Origin: Athripsodes cinereus | Taxonomy: Eukaryota > Arthropoda > Insecta > Trichoptera > Leptoceridae | DNA length: 64,000 nucleotides | Reading direction: 5' to 3' | Assembly: GCA_947579605.1 (NCBI GenBank) | Contig: OX388314.1 | Coordinates: 13,203,982 to 13,267,981 of the forward strand | In this document: in pieces, positions 48,437-60,200 of the stretch | Position numbering within the stretch: position 1 is the stretch's first letter | Layout: the number at the start of each line of letters is the position of its first letter | Translations under genes and position numbers: made by a program | Notes under the pieces: generated by a model | The model's input: the letters and a program-made list of their open reading frames with translations, nothing else | The model's database searches: none | What the model was told of the DNA's origin: nothing

Positions 48437-48450
48437 GGTCCACCAATCAA
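48437..48450 (-). promoter_or_regulatory. Inverted CCAAT box upstream of SDR gene 2
   Basis: TTGATTGGTGGACC on the minus strand lies about 83-96 bp before the ATG at 48354, resembling the element at 40471-40481 before gene 1. Confidence 0.4.
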
Positions 48451-51199
48451 GTAAAGGTGTAAGAAATATTTATCCGAGTGCAGGGTTGTCACTCTATACC
48501 GAATTTCCTCTCTCGATACAAATTGCGTATGGAGAAAAAACCAATCGTAAATCTTATGACCTCATGATGAATTTACGCACATAAATATAACATAATTAAA
48601 AGATATCGTCTCAATGACTTTAAATGTAATATATAAGTAGTTTGTTTTAAAAATTGGTTGTTGAACCAAACAATCGAGTTCACAGTAAACTAGTTTTATT
48701 TTTGTAATATTACTATGTGTAGGTATATAAATCAACATAATATTCTCTTTATTATTAGACTCATTTTACTAGCGGGAAAAAACACTGTTTATACCATTTT
48801 GTCTCAGTATTTAACCCGAAGTGGGAATCGGTGTCTCGTTTTGCGTATTACAAAAGGCAATAAAAAATAATATCAGTATGAAAATTGAAGACCCTGTTCA
48901 TTGGGAACTTTCTCCATAGCGTGATGGCAGCCATTGTGTACTTTCACAATGGCCCGAGTCGCAATGTCTTCTACACGAAGTAAGTTACGATAAGTATATA
49001 TGGCCGACCGTTAGTCATTAAATCTCGTCATATTTTATTTACTCTCATAGCATAAGTTTACCTAAAACGCATCTTTGTTGTGGACGTAGTACATAAATTG
49101 TTTTTTTTTCTCGGCTATCCACCCGTTTTCGAGCGACTCGAGCCCTTTGGAAACAAGTTATTCGATATCAAGGGTATATTAATATTAGTGCATTGCACTC
49201 CTAGCATCATACAGTATTATTATATATTATCAGCATAATCCGTTGATTGATTTAATCAATAAATATAATAATATAACAAAAGAAAAACATATTCAAAAAC
49301 CAGGTGGGCAAATTCTAGTACATACCTAAATAGGTAACATTATAATTGTTGCAACGTTCAAGATTGCGGACGTGTTGCAATGTGATATTTGCCATATTTA
49401 CACACAAATGAATGTAGGAATATTTTTCAATAGGTACTGTCACCACCAATTAATGACTTAGTTACCGATATCGGTGAAATACTCTTAATATAATATATTA
49501 TTATACTGCACATGTTAAGTAATACAGTATAAATGTATCTCAGTTTCTAATACTGCCACAAGATAATTAATTATTGTAATCAATTATTTATTTACACTTG
49601 TCACCCGTCTTTAAGACTCATAGTTTTGGAATCATTGATTGATTCTATGTATTTCTGTGTTTTCAGTTTATTTCAAACCTAGATTATCTTTGAAAAATTC
49701 TGTAGATTAATTATTTATTTGCATTTTTTGTTGAAAACCAGCACTGTTTTAATTTTTTAGTAAATAATTAAATATTACATAAATAATAAACTGAGATGAT
49801 GAAGTCTTGTTAAGTAGCACATATCATTGTACTTACACAAAGATTAATGAAAAAAAATTGAATGTCTAAATACTTTTTTGTCACGTTATGAATAAAAGTT
49901 AACATACATATTAATTTATAAGTTTATGTACAATATGAAGGTAATATGTAATTGTTTTTGCTTCATCTCATGCATAATTTAATGAATATAATGTGCCTAG
50001 AAAAAAGCACGGGTAGGTATCTATATTATCATTTATCACTGATAACCCTATTGTAATTTTAAAAAATTCCGTCTCATTTGGCATCCTTCTTTGTGTCAAT
50101 GTACCTTTATTTAAATTATTTTGAGATGAAAATGTAGGCGTGTATGTAAATACCCACTTTGACAGGTAACTGGTTTGTTGGTGCCTTATTGTTTTTGCAT
50201 TTTTTAAATGTCACTGTTATTGTTATTTTTTTCTGTAAATATATCCAATTATGTAATAGGCATGTGCCGTGTGTTTTTGCAAATAAATAAAATATTTGTG
50301 TTAGTTCAAAAAACAATTTTTATTTCTTTACTCTAACGATAATGTTCACAGTTAAGGATGTCAGAGACCAACTTATTTGTAAGGAATTAAGGACGTATAG
50401 AACGATCCCTTTGCCCAATAAGAGAACATTGAAGAGAGAGGCCTAACTCTCACCCTCTTTCTTATACGCACATTCAAACCAAAATTGTCCTCACGGGCGG
50501 GCCTTTGGATAAGATAACAGAAAAATGACAGCAAAAAGACACGCGAATATTTATATCTAATATTCATACGTAATTTGATTCTAAAAGTGAAACATTATTT
50601 TTTTTTGTTTACTACTCCAAAGTGCAAATTATTAAAATAATATTGAGATAGATAAACATAAAATTACAAATTAGGGAGTATGTACACGTACTTACATATT
50701 ATATTATTACGTAAAACTTTAAAGTATAAATTCACACACGTGTTTATGTAAATATTTTCCAATGTGACTTTCGACTTTGATTCTGATTTTGTGAGATTTT
50801 CGCACGACACGATATTTGTCATTGGTTAACGATTCTTATTGAGATGAATAGGTAGGTACCTAATTTAGTCGTAAATCTCGCGAGTATATATCTAATGACT
50901 TTGAATACATAAAATGTTATGGTTAGATGATATTTAAGTTGCAGTTTGTATGTATGTGTAAATAGGTAATACTATACCCAATTTAATCTTTTCTGTATCA
51001 ACGTTCAAAGGCAAAATGTTATCTTCCATACAAATTTTTATCTTTCAAGAACGTCATGTGTGCACAATTAGCACATCTTATCGTTTCAAATGGATGCGTC
51101 AATATAGTGCGAAAGCCTATAGAATCTATTGAATAATTCTTAGTGTTTATGTTGAAAAATCCACGGGTTCAATATTTTTCGTATCACTGAAATGTTAAA
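48451..51199. other. Intergenic between SDR gene 2 and the TBC gene
   Basis: AT-rich, no gene or classified repeat seen. The stretch between about 50340 and 50520 is less AT-biased but has no motif. Confidence 0.4.
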
Positions 51200-51207
51200 A
51201 AACACAC

Positions 51208-51366
51208 ACGGGCGTAGCCAGGGGGAGGTTTTTAGGGGTTCAACACCCCCCCCCCCCCCCGCCGAAAAGTTAAGATATCAACATCAATAATCATTTTTTT
51301 ACATATTTCATATAATATAAAGCTTATTGCATCCCCCCCCCGATATTAAAACCTGGCTACGCCCGT
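51208..51366. mobile_element. Short hAT-type MITE with C and G runs
   Basis: 159 bp with ends ACGGGCGTAGCCAGG/CCTGGCTACGCCCGT and 8-bp flanking AAACACAC (51200-51207 and 51367-51374). The flank is low-complexity, so the TSD is less certain. Two C runs (51246 onward and 51333 onward) interrupt the interior. Confidence 0.7.
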
Positions 51367-51514
51367 AAACACACACATATTATATATCTTATATTCTTAG
51401 TGCATAAATATATAGGTTTACAAAGAAGACATTGCGTCAAGGCAATGTGTACACCTTTTGTAGAAAATTTATTTTGACTATAAGGTGTTTATTAGGTATA
51501 TTATATTTTATTTT

Positions 51515-51680
51515 TACGCGGCGGCAGAATTGCCATCCACACTTCTCAGCATTATACAACCAGATAAGTCTCCATATGATCAGTCATGGTCACACAAAAA
51601 CTTAACAGTCTAATGCCGGGAAAAATTCACCTATCCAGATATACAGGATATCAAAGTATTAGGCTCAAAACGCGATTAAG
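51515..51680 (-). mobile_element. 3' UTR-only copy of the RLE-type LINE
   Basis: The reverse complement matches 4806-4973 with few differences, beginning at GCGTTTTGAGCC and ending CCGCCGCGTAAAAA. Confidence 0.82.
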
Positions 51681-53119
51681 ATTAAGATTATTATTAAAAT
51701 TATTATTAAAATTATTATCAAAATTAAGATTATTATTGAAGTTAAAAACAATACTTAACAAATAGGTATATTCCGTTCCGCATTGTAAAATTGTCCTTTT
51801 TTAGTGCATTTGACATTCTGGCCCTATATTTTCATCTCAGCAATTGAAAAAAATAACAAAATGAACACGACGTAAATGACACTAACTCTGGACGTCTATC
51901 CAAACGACGTCCCATCAGAATCTCCTGAGCAACCTGGCCCAAAATGCTATTTTCAGAATCACGATTTATGTATGTATATAATGTGTAGATTGTTGTTATT
52001 ATTCATTAACATTATTTTATCAATCGGTAGTATTGTAGTATACAATGGCATAGTAGTAGGTAAATTATTTCCATTCTTTGTCGTATTACTAATTCGCCCC
52101 ATTTGAAATGTGTATGATTAATAATGACGCACTATTTTATCAAATGTATTAATAAAGTTATTTAGTTAGTAGGTATGTCTAATGCATAATAATTTAATCT
52201 ATCAATTTGCCAAAGAAAAAAAACTATAGGTTTCATAAAAGTGCATTACACCAATGAAAATTTACATTATTAGAAATTTGTTAATATTGTCAGTTGATGA
52301 GTATTAGTGCTGAAGGAAGTTAATAAATAAAAAAAACTGCATTTTGTTTTCATTGTTTCTGCAATCTGCACCTAATAGGGGTTGATATAGGTATAAATTA
52401 ATTCTGTTAAACACTTAAACTCACACATCAGGTATATGTGTCTAGGTTATATTAAATTTTTCATATACAGTGACAAGACTTACAATATTTTACTTTGGAT
52501 GAAAAATTATCATAAACAAATAAAGTAAATCTTTTTTAAAGTTTTTTTTTTTATTTTGATGACAAAAACTCTCCTAGCGTTTTTGGCTATGTCATATATC
52601 GTAACTTGCAAGTAGATATAAATATTACCACTACTTACTATATAATACATGAAAATTGTAAAATGACTTTTTTGCAATAGAATATTTAATATAGAGAATT
52701 GATGCAGTAATATATTACTACGTCACATGTGAATTCATAAATGTTTTGACACTTCCAAAACAAACTGCTTAAGTGATTCTTAGTATCAAATATTAAAATT
52801 CAATACCTACTTAAAGAATAATATAACACACCAATAAAAAGTCTAAACTACAATTTTAATGCCTTAATGAACAGTTTTAAAAGAGTATGCCCAAATAAAA
52901 ATGTGCGCACATAATATCTCTTTTTGAATATGCAACGATGACTAGTATTTATATATAATATCATCATAAATTCTGTTTAATTTTACAAAGTTACAACTTG
53001 TCCATCGTAATGAAATATGTAGTTAGACTAGGAAATAATATAGAATCTGTGATAGTCCTTATCGAACGTTAATACGGTGTAAATGTTTTTTCCTCTTAAA
53101 TTATCAAATAAAATAAAAT
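51681..53119. other. Intergenic, no gene seen
   Basis: 51876-51955 encodes M-T-L-T-L-D-V-Y-P-N-D-V-P-S-E-S-P, which looks exon-like. No usable donor site follows, so I do not call it a gene. The rest is AT-rich. Confidence 0.35.
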
Positions 53120-53830
53120 AAATATTTATTATTATTTTGTTTTGTGTTACTGTTGAGTAAGACTAACGCACGACCGGTTTCGCGGACTCCGAGTTCGCAT
53201 CATCAGGTGCTGATCTATACTGAATTAAACAAAAACAAATACAAAAGTTCGTTAGGATTTACAGTGAAGGTGTAGGGGTAGGCGGGGTCGTGTTGGTTTC
53301 AGGCGTGGAGTTCTTGGAATATGAGATGGGGAATAGTTGTAGTAAGGGAGACGAATTCGGAAGATTATTATTATTAATAGCTGTTTTAGTCGAGTTATTA
53401 TTTTTATTAATTTCTATTGCTTCCAGTGCTGTCAAAATTGGTCGGTATGTGTGTGTATGTAATAATTTTAAACTATGGTTGCTAAAAGAGTGGTCAGTTT
53501 CTATTATATGGTTTGCAAATTCAGAAAAAATGTTATTGGTAATACATCGTCTGTGCTCGTCAATTCTAGTTTTTAAGTTCCTATAAGTCTGTCCTATGTA
53601 TACTTTATTACAGTCGGTTTTCTATATATGTTGAAGTCAATTTTATTGTTGATGATTTTTAGAGTGAGGTCTAGGTAATTAAGTGTGTTATCGGGATTGG
53701 ATTCTAATTTATTTGATAATTTAAAATGAAGTGTTACAAAGTAAATGCCGATACAATTAATGAAGTTTTTTCCTCTGTTTGCTTGATGTTTGTTTCTATT
53801 GGACCAAATAATGTTTTAATGAGTTTAAAT
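53120..53830 (-). mobile_element. Penelope-like element, 5'-truncated with internal deletion
   Basis: Reading on the minus strand, a reverse transcriptase end (F-V-T-L-H-F-K, then Y-L-D-L-T-L-K, then F-N-I-Y-R-K-P-T) is joined directly to a GIY-YIG start (K-V-Y-I-G-Q-T-Y-R-N, R-I-D-E-H) near 53620. F-x-D-L with I-Y-R-K-P-T is a hallmark of Penelope-type reverse transcriptases. The endonuclease part stays open to a stop near 53265. A hammerhead fold and AT-rich tail follow. The region normally separating the two domains (on the order of 100 residues) is missing, so the copy is inactive. Confidence 0.82.
53168..53210 (-). ncRNA. Hammerhead ribozyme of the Penelope-like element
   Basis: Minus-strand order: stem I GCAC, core CUGAUGA, U, stem II starting GCG/CGC and continuing ACU/AGU, core GAAA, stem III CC/GG, UC cleavage site, stem I GUGC. 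All core bases fit. The cut is expected between 53172 and 53171. Confidence 0.82.
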
Positions 53831-53947
53831 TCTGAAATGAAAAGCTATGTTTAAGTTTTCTTCTTTTACTATGAGATTGTATATTTTGTGTTGTGGTCTC
53901 ATTTTATACACAAAAGGCTTTGTGCCGTTAATTATTGAACAAATAAA

Positions 53948-54060
53948 TAAATATCCCACAAATGGGTTAGCCAGCGGTCTTATTGCACATAATAAACATT
54001 CAGATAGCCCTCTTTGTAACAATAAAAAAGTAAGGCATTCAGGATGGATACCTACGTGAG
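53948..54060 (-). repeat. SINE-like family copy
   Basis: CCCACAAATGGGTTAGCCAGC and CATTCAGGATGGATAC match the family in reverse orientation. The terminal ATGCCGTGATGG is missing. Confidence 0.6.
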
Positions 54061-54624
54061 GTATTACGAAAAACAGAAAGCAACATTTATATTTTTATAG
54101 TTAGATAGGTGGATATACATTTATTATTAACGCTTGATTTTCAGTTTTGTTTACCGTATTACTACATAGGTAGTTGTTACGTAGGTACACACTGCATCAA
54201 GTACTTATGTAATTTACTTTAAAACTAATTGTTTCGCAAAAAATATACATCCTATTATATTATCTTTATTGAACATACAATATTCACTTTGTTTGTTTTG
54301 TCTCTTATCATAGCACAAAGCAGACCAGCTAAGCAATGAGATTCGTATAAGTTTAAGCCACAACACAAGCAGCTGATGATAGTCTGATACAATACAATAC
54401 AATACCTGTTCATTACATATATAGACAACTACGTATTATATTATCTGATTATACAGTATATCTACATGTGTAGGTATCTACATTCACCATCGTCATTATC
54501 GTGATATCACTCTCATACGTGTATTGTGTTTTATTGTACTATTATTATAATTACTGTAGTGTACAGTGTACGAGTATATTATGGTGTATCTGTATGATAG
54601 TATACCGAGGAGTTGTATCAGTTG
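54061..54624. other. Intergenic upstream of the TBC gene
   Basis: AT-rich, nothing recognised. Confidence 0.35.
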
Positions 54625-54747
54625 TCAGTACTTTCTCAACAATCTTCGGCGCTAGTCCTATCCGGCGCGGCCAATCACTGAATTTCACCCGACCTACGGG
54701 GAAACTGCCTTATCGCCTTTCTCATTCTATACGTAAAATAAAATAAC
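54625..54747 (+). promoter_or_regulatory. Putative core promoter and 5' UTR of the TBC gene
   Basis: A TCAGT initiator-like pentamer (54625-54629) precedes about 120 bp that are unusually rich in G, C and CpG for this window (GGCGCTAG, CGGCGCGGCC). Then an in-frame stop and the ATG at 54748 follow. Assignment as promoter and leader is inference. Confidence 0.35.
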
Positions 54748-57188
54748 ATGTCTGTTATCAGTGCAGTTCCATACAACTATTGGGAGAATACCAATAGGTA
54801 ATTATACTTATTTTTCTTCAAAAAAACTCTTAATTTTATTAGAGAGCAAATTTATGTAGGTAATTAAGTAGATTTTCACTCCACAGCCTAATACGTCAAT
54901 ATTTTTTTATAATTGGTTTGTTTATGAGAAAACAATAAATTTAATATTTTGGTTGGATTAAAATTACTCATTATTGGGTGGAGAATGTGTAAAGAATAAT
55001 AATAAAAAACGATCTTAATAGTAGGTATCTATCACTAGTTTATTTATCGTTTTTTTTATAAGCTGTTTTTGTTTTTGTTTCAATCGGGAAATAGTTTCCA
55101 TTTTCATGTAAATCTATTATTTTTTTCAATCATTCACAGATTCTCCAACTTGTCAACAAAACTGAAGAGTAAAGTAGTTATGATAACAATCATTGGCTTG
55201 CGTCAAAATATTTCATTTGTTTGTTAAGCCCACAAGATAAGACTCGGCAGATGCATACAATCCACATTACACTTGACTTTTGACGGAAATAATATCCGTA
55301 CACGGTATTTAGGTAATATAGATAGATAGGTACCAAGGTTCGTTATATCACTTTCACATACTTACTTGTACACTTTAATCCAGCACGTGTCAGCGATGAG
55401 GGAAACGAACTGGTATTAGATAATAATAATAAACTATCTTGTATTTGGATGAATTCAAAAATATTTACGTGTTGTTACCTAATAATTTCAAATGCTGAAA
55501 ATACTGTACCTATTACTTATATACAGCTGTAATACAGCTATTGATTTATTTGTTATCTTTGTATTTAAATATCCCTTAATGTAACTGTGAGATATTGATG
55601 CTAATGTTATTTTTTTACACTCGGTTGTGAATATCTTTAAGACGATTTACTAAAGGTCATCGTTTATTTAACTAATATTTTGAGCTTTGGAATATGTTTT
55701 TCATATCCCTATCTGTTTTTTTTTTATTTCGGATTTTTTACAAAAAAATACATGCATACGTAAATGTACAATTCTGTGTCGTACTGAAGTTTTATTATGT
55801 AATCTTTATTTTAATAATTTTATTTCTGTTTCCAGAGGTGTCTTCCCTTGGCGCAGTGCTGGACATTCATCACAATCTCCCTGTAAACTAAATGATACTC
55901 CAGCCATCGGCTCCACATGGAGATTGTTTAGTGGAAGATCCAGCGCTCCACCTACAGTGGCTGCCCCCGTGCAACCTACCAGTCTCGAACCTTGTCCAGA
56001 TACCAAGGAGCAGCTTGCTGGTACTCCTATCAGTTCAGGAGCCAGCACTCCCCAACACCAACGCCACAGACGGCAAGGAAGTTCCGCCAGTAATGGTGAA
56101 GGAAAACTATGTGACGATTTAGTTGCTAGCTCAATAGCACTTATTCAGCATAACAGGTGAGTTTCCAATATTTGATCAGATGTATTAAAATTAAATCTAC
56201 CTAGTACAATATCGCTTATCTATAGTAGCTGTGTGTGTTTTTAGTTGTCATATATTATTATTGACGTAAATAAATATACGGGTGAAAAATACAGTTTCTG
56301 TACGTTATTTTTCTATTATATTCATATTATAAACCCGGAACATCGACCTTTATTGTTACATTTATGTATCCTGGATTTCTCACTCATCTCTCCATGAAGG
56401 AAGGTTGTTCCTAAAAAGAGTGCGATGATTAATGACCCCCCCCCCCTCCATCAGTCAAGTATTTTGTGAACCTACGTTATTAAGTCCAATATAACCACAA
56501 CTATGTGAGATGTTTAATGTTATGGCTTTTGTGTAAGCCATGTCACCACCCACAAGGTAGCCACCGACCCTAATGACATTCTTAGGTTAACCAAATTTAT
56601 TTTGCAACACATTGTGGTTACTAATCCAAAGTTTTATTTTTTCCAACCTCATTAACCCTGTAATTAATTAACCCACTTTCCTTTTTTATAATTCACGTTA
56701 TTTTCCACGCCCCCGCTCGCGATGAAATTTCGTTTACTGCGGCCTTGCCTAGAGTTACCTATATTACGATTCCCTATTTGCACGTCTATGTATTTGCATA
56801 GATTTTGATAATATTCATAATTTAGTTTTAACAAAAATTTCGCGTCACGAAATGACATTGAGACATTTTTTTTTTTGTTTACACCATACATATATCATTA
56901 ATTAGGAATTATCATTTTTTTTGTATTTTCATGTTCATCTGTTGGAAATCAATAAAAAATATAGATCCTAATATTAGGCAAGTTATACAACTTGATAATA
57001 TCTGCGAACACGTTTTTTTTTAACCTACAGCTGATCAATTTTATAATCTTAAACCATAGATTTATATGTACTAAGTTAAACCACTTTCGTCGATGGTATG
57101 TGATATGACATTAACAAAAGTCCAGTAAATTGCGTGTACATTTATTATTAGTTACGACTATAAATAAATTACTTAAATATTATATACA

Positions 57189-57223
<35 letters not shown>

Positions 57224-60200
57224 GATAAGTAGGTAACTGTCTCCTACACAAAGTGCGTCACACCTAAACGAATCGGGGATAAAATCGAAATCGTTAAGAC
57301 ATTTTTATGTAGGTATATAATTATATAACATAGTACAAGCATCACGGCATGAGGGGTAGCCAGTTGTCTAACTTTACTGTATGAAAATAATACATTCAAG
57401 ATGGGTGACATATACCCCATCGCTCAGCTGACAATGTTAAATGCCTCTTGCCTGATGTTTATAAACACATCTCTTTTACTAAACATTCGAAAATTTTCGA
57501 AAAATATTTAGATTTATTGCATTCCCGGATGTTCACAGTGTATTAACATTTTTGCAAAACACAAACATTTTACTATACCATCACGGCATAACCCACAAGT
57601 GGGGTAACCAGCACACCAGCAGCATATAATAAACATGCAAGCTGTCCTCTCCATGCCAATATAAAATCAAGACATTCAGAATAGGTGGCAAACCTCATCG
57701 CTGAATTTTAGATGTAAAATGTCTTTAATTTTTTTGAAACACCTGCCTTTTACAGGACATTCGAAAACTTACGGAAAATAGTGGGAGACCAATACTTTAC
57801 CGGGTGCTCCATGTTTATTCTTTTTGAAAATGCCCCTTAAAAACAAACTTTATTTTATTTAAAGCAATATTTTAAGTATTGAGAGTATGAAATAAATTTG
57901 AAATTTGTTTGTTAGGGAATGTTGCAGTAAAACCCAATTAGACATATCAATTGAAGAATCATGTTTACACAATGTAACATTGTTTTGGAAAAAGTGAAAA
58001 GGTGTCCAAAACATCAACTGATTTGTTGGCTGGCTGGAGTTGTCACTTTATTTTAATGATCATGTCATCTGTGTGTTGTGCCCAATGCCAGTTAAATTAT
58101 GACAGATTAATAATAATAATAAATAACAAAAATAGTATACAAGGAGAAAAAAACATGATATCACTGAACACATAATTTTGTGCAATGAGAGAGTTTATCG
58201 CTGAAGCGCAATATCTTCCAACTAACCCAAGACTAACCTCTGAACACATAATTTTGTGCAATGAGAGAGTTTATCGCTGAAGCGCAATATCTTCCAACTA
58301 ACCCAAGATTTGTAAATGTTCATCACCTGGCAGAGATCTGTCTCCGTAAGACAGGAGAGACGACAGTCCTGGCAGGGTCATGTTCTGAGAATGCCCAATG
58401 ATAGTTGGCCAAAAAGAGCACTGTTATTCCGTCCGCAAGGGTTCTGTTGGCCCGGGCGTCCTTCTTTAACAATACACCGTTCCTATGACAATGACATCAG
58501 AGCGCAGGCAATGTCTCGTTCGAAGAGGTGACGCAATTGGCACAGAGACACTCTGAATGAAAGAGGTTGGTTTCTGCCCTGTGCTCCCGAAAGGAGCGTT
58601 GCGGGCGATGATAAAGATGCAAAAAATAAATAAATTAGCGGAACATATTTTAGAACCATAATAGCTAAGGCAATATATTTGCGTTACGGCAATAATGAGG
58701 ATTTTATAGAATACAGTTTTATTATCTCTGAAAATAAAAGTAATTGATAGTGTCAATTGATAATATTTAAAACAATTTTTAATCATCAAAAGTTTAAAAC
58801 TAATTATAAATTCATGGCACAATCAATAAGAATATTTGCATAAAGAATAAATTATAATGGCATCTGATTCCAATGTTAATTTAAGCACGAGTAGTGAGTC
58901 CTCCTGTAGTTATGGAAATGTATTGTAGTAATATTATGTATGTAGTAATAATATGAGACACCGCATGCGCATGCCATCACGTTGCAATATGTGACCATAA
59001 TATTCCAGTAATGCTTAACATATTTGTAATCTTATAATATGTTTGTCATATTAATTGTATGAATCTCACTGATCAATTAATGTTGTTACTAATGAAAGTT
59101 TCCATAATATTGACATGTCAGGAGTACATGCTTGCTATCGTGTATTATGTGGCAAACCTGATAATGGTTTGCTTCCCAAAAATATTTCAATGATCTTTTG
59201 TGTTCTGATTTGAACTATAACATTAAGGATTTAAGCAGGGACATCTCAGAATCATAGTTATGACTTGACCATGTCTATCAAATTTTCAACAAAGACTGAG
59301 TGTTGAGTGAGAAAATTGTCATTATTGTGTGAGGAAAGAAATGTACAAGTACAAACCCGTAGAAAAAACACCCATTTTGGTTTTGGTGTTTTTCTTGTCT
59401 ACTTACCGACTGTACAAAGGATACTGTTCTTAGGTGATGAAGATAGAAATAAATATCTGTTGAACCGAAGATAATCACCAACACCCTTATCTAGCTATAG
59501 AAGTGTTTTAATGCAATTAAAATAATTCCATACAATTTAGTTTTATAAAACCATAGTAATTGTTTATGTTGCACCAATTAAAGTCATTATAAGCAACAAA
59601 TATTTTTGATAACAAAGTACTCAAATGACAAACACGTTTAACCAATGTTTCCATTGAGTGTAATGCAATGTTGATAGGCATTGTCACTTTAAAGTTAACT
59701 GATATGTAGAGTAGACACATATAATCAACAATTTGTTAAATTTTGAGATGTGTTGGAATATTCTGGTTTCATATTTTTATTACGTCAAGTATATCCATAG
59801 TTAATTTACAGCTATTTTATTGAATATCTTTGCAATTAATATTGTTTATTTTAATTTGATATTAAATATATAATTAAATTAACTATTATATACGTTAATA
59901 CAATACATTAATAAATATTCCACTAATCTGTAACATAGCTAATATATGTGATGCATTAAATCTCTTAAAAATGCTTGATGTGCTTCTGAACAAAAATTTT
60001 TTCTCTTTCAAAATTTTCTTTCCATGTTGTAAAAATATCTTTGTATATTGAAAAACAATGTTGATCATCTATTTAGGACATATTTTTGTGACATGATAAT
60101 TTTCTTTCATCTTGTCTGACAATCTTACTTGTCAGCCCTGTGAATAAATATAATTGTAAATGATTTCAACTATGACAATATTTTATTATAGACCATCTAA

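Noticed and set aside
51876..51960. Possible coding exon M-T-L-T-L-D-V-Y-P-N-D-V-P-S-E-S-P upstream of the TBC gene
   Set aside because: No GT donor at a fitting place, and the TBC frame is already complete from 54748.
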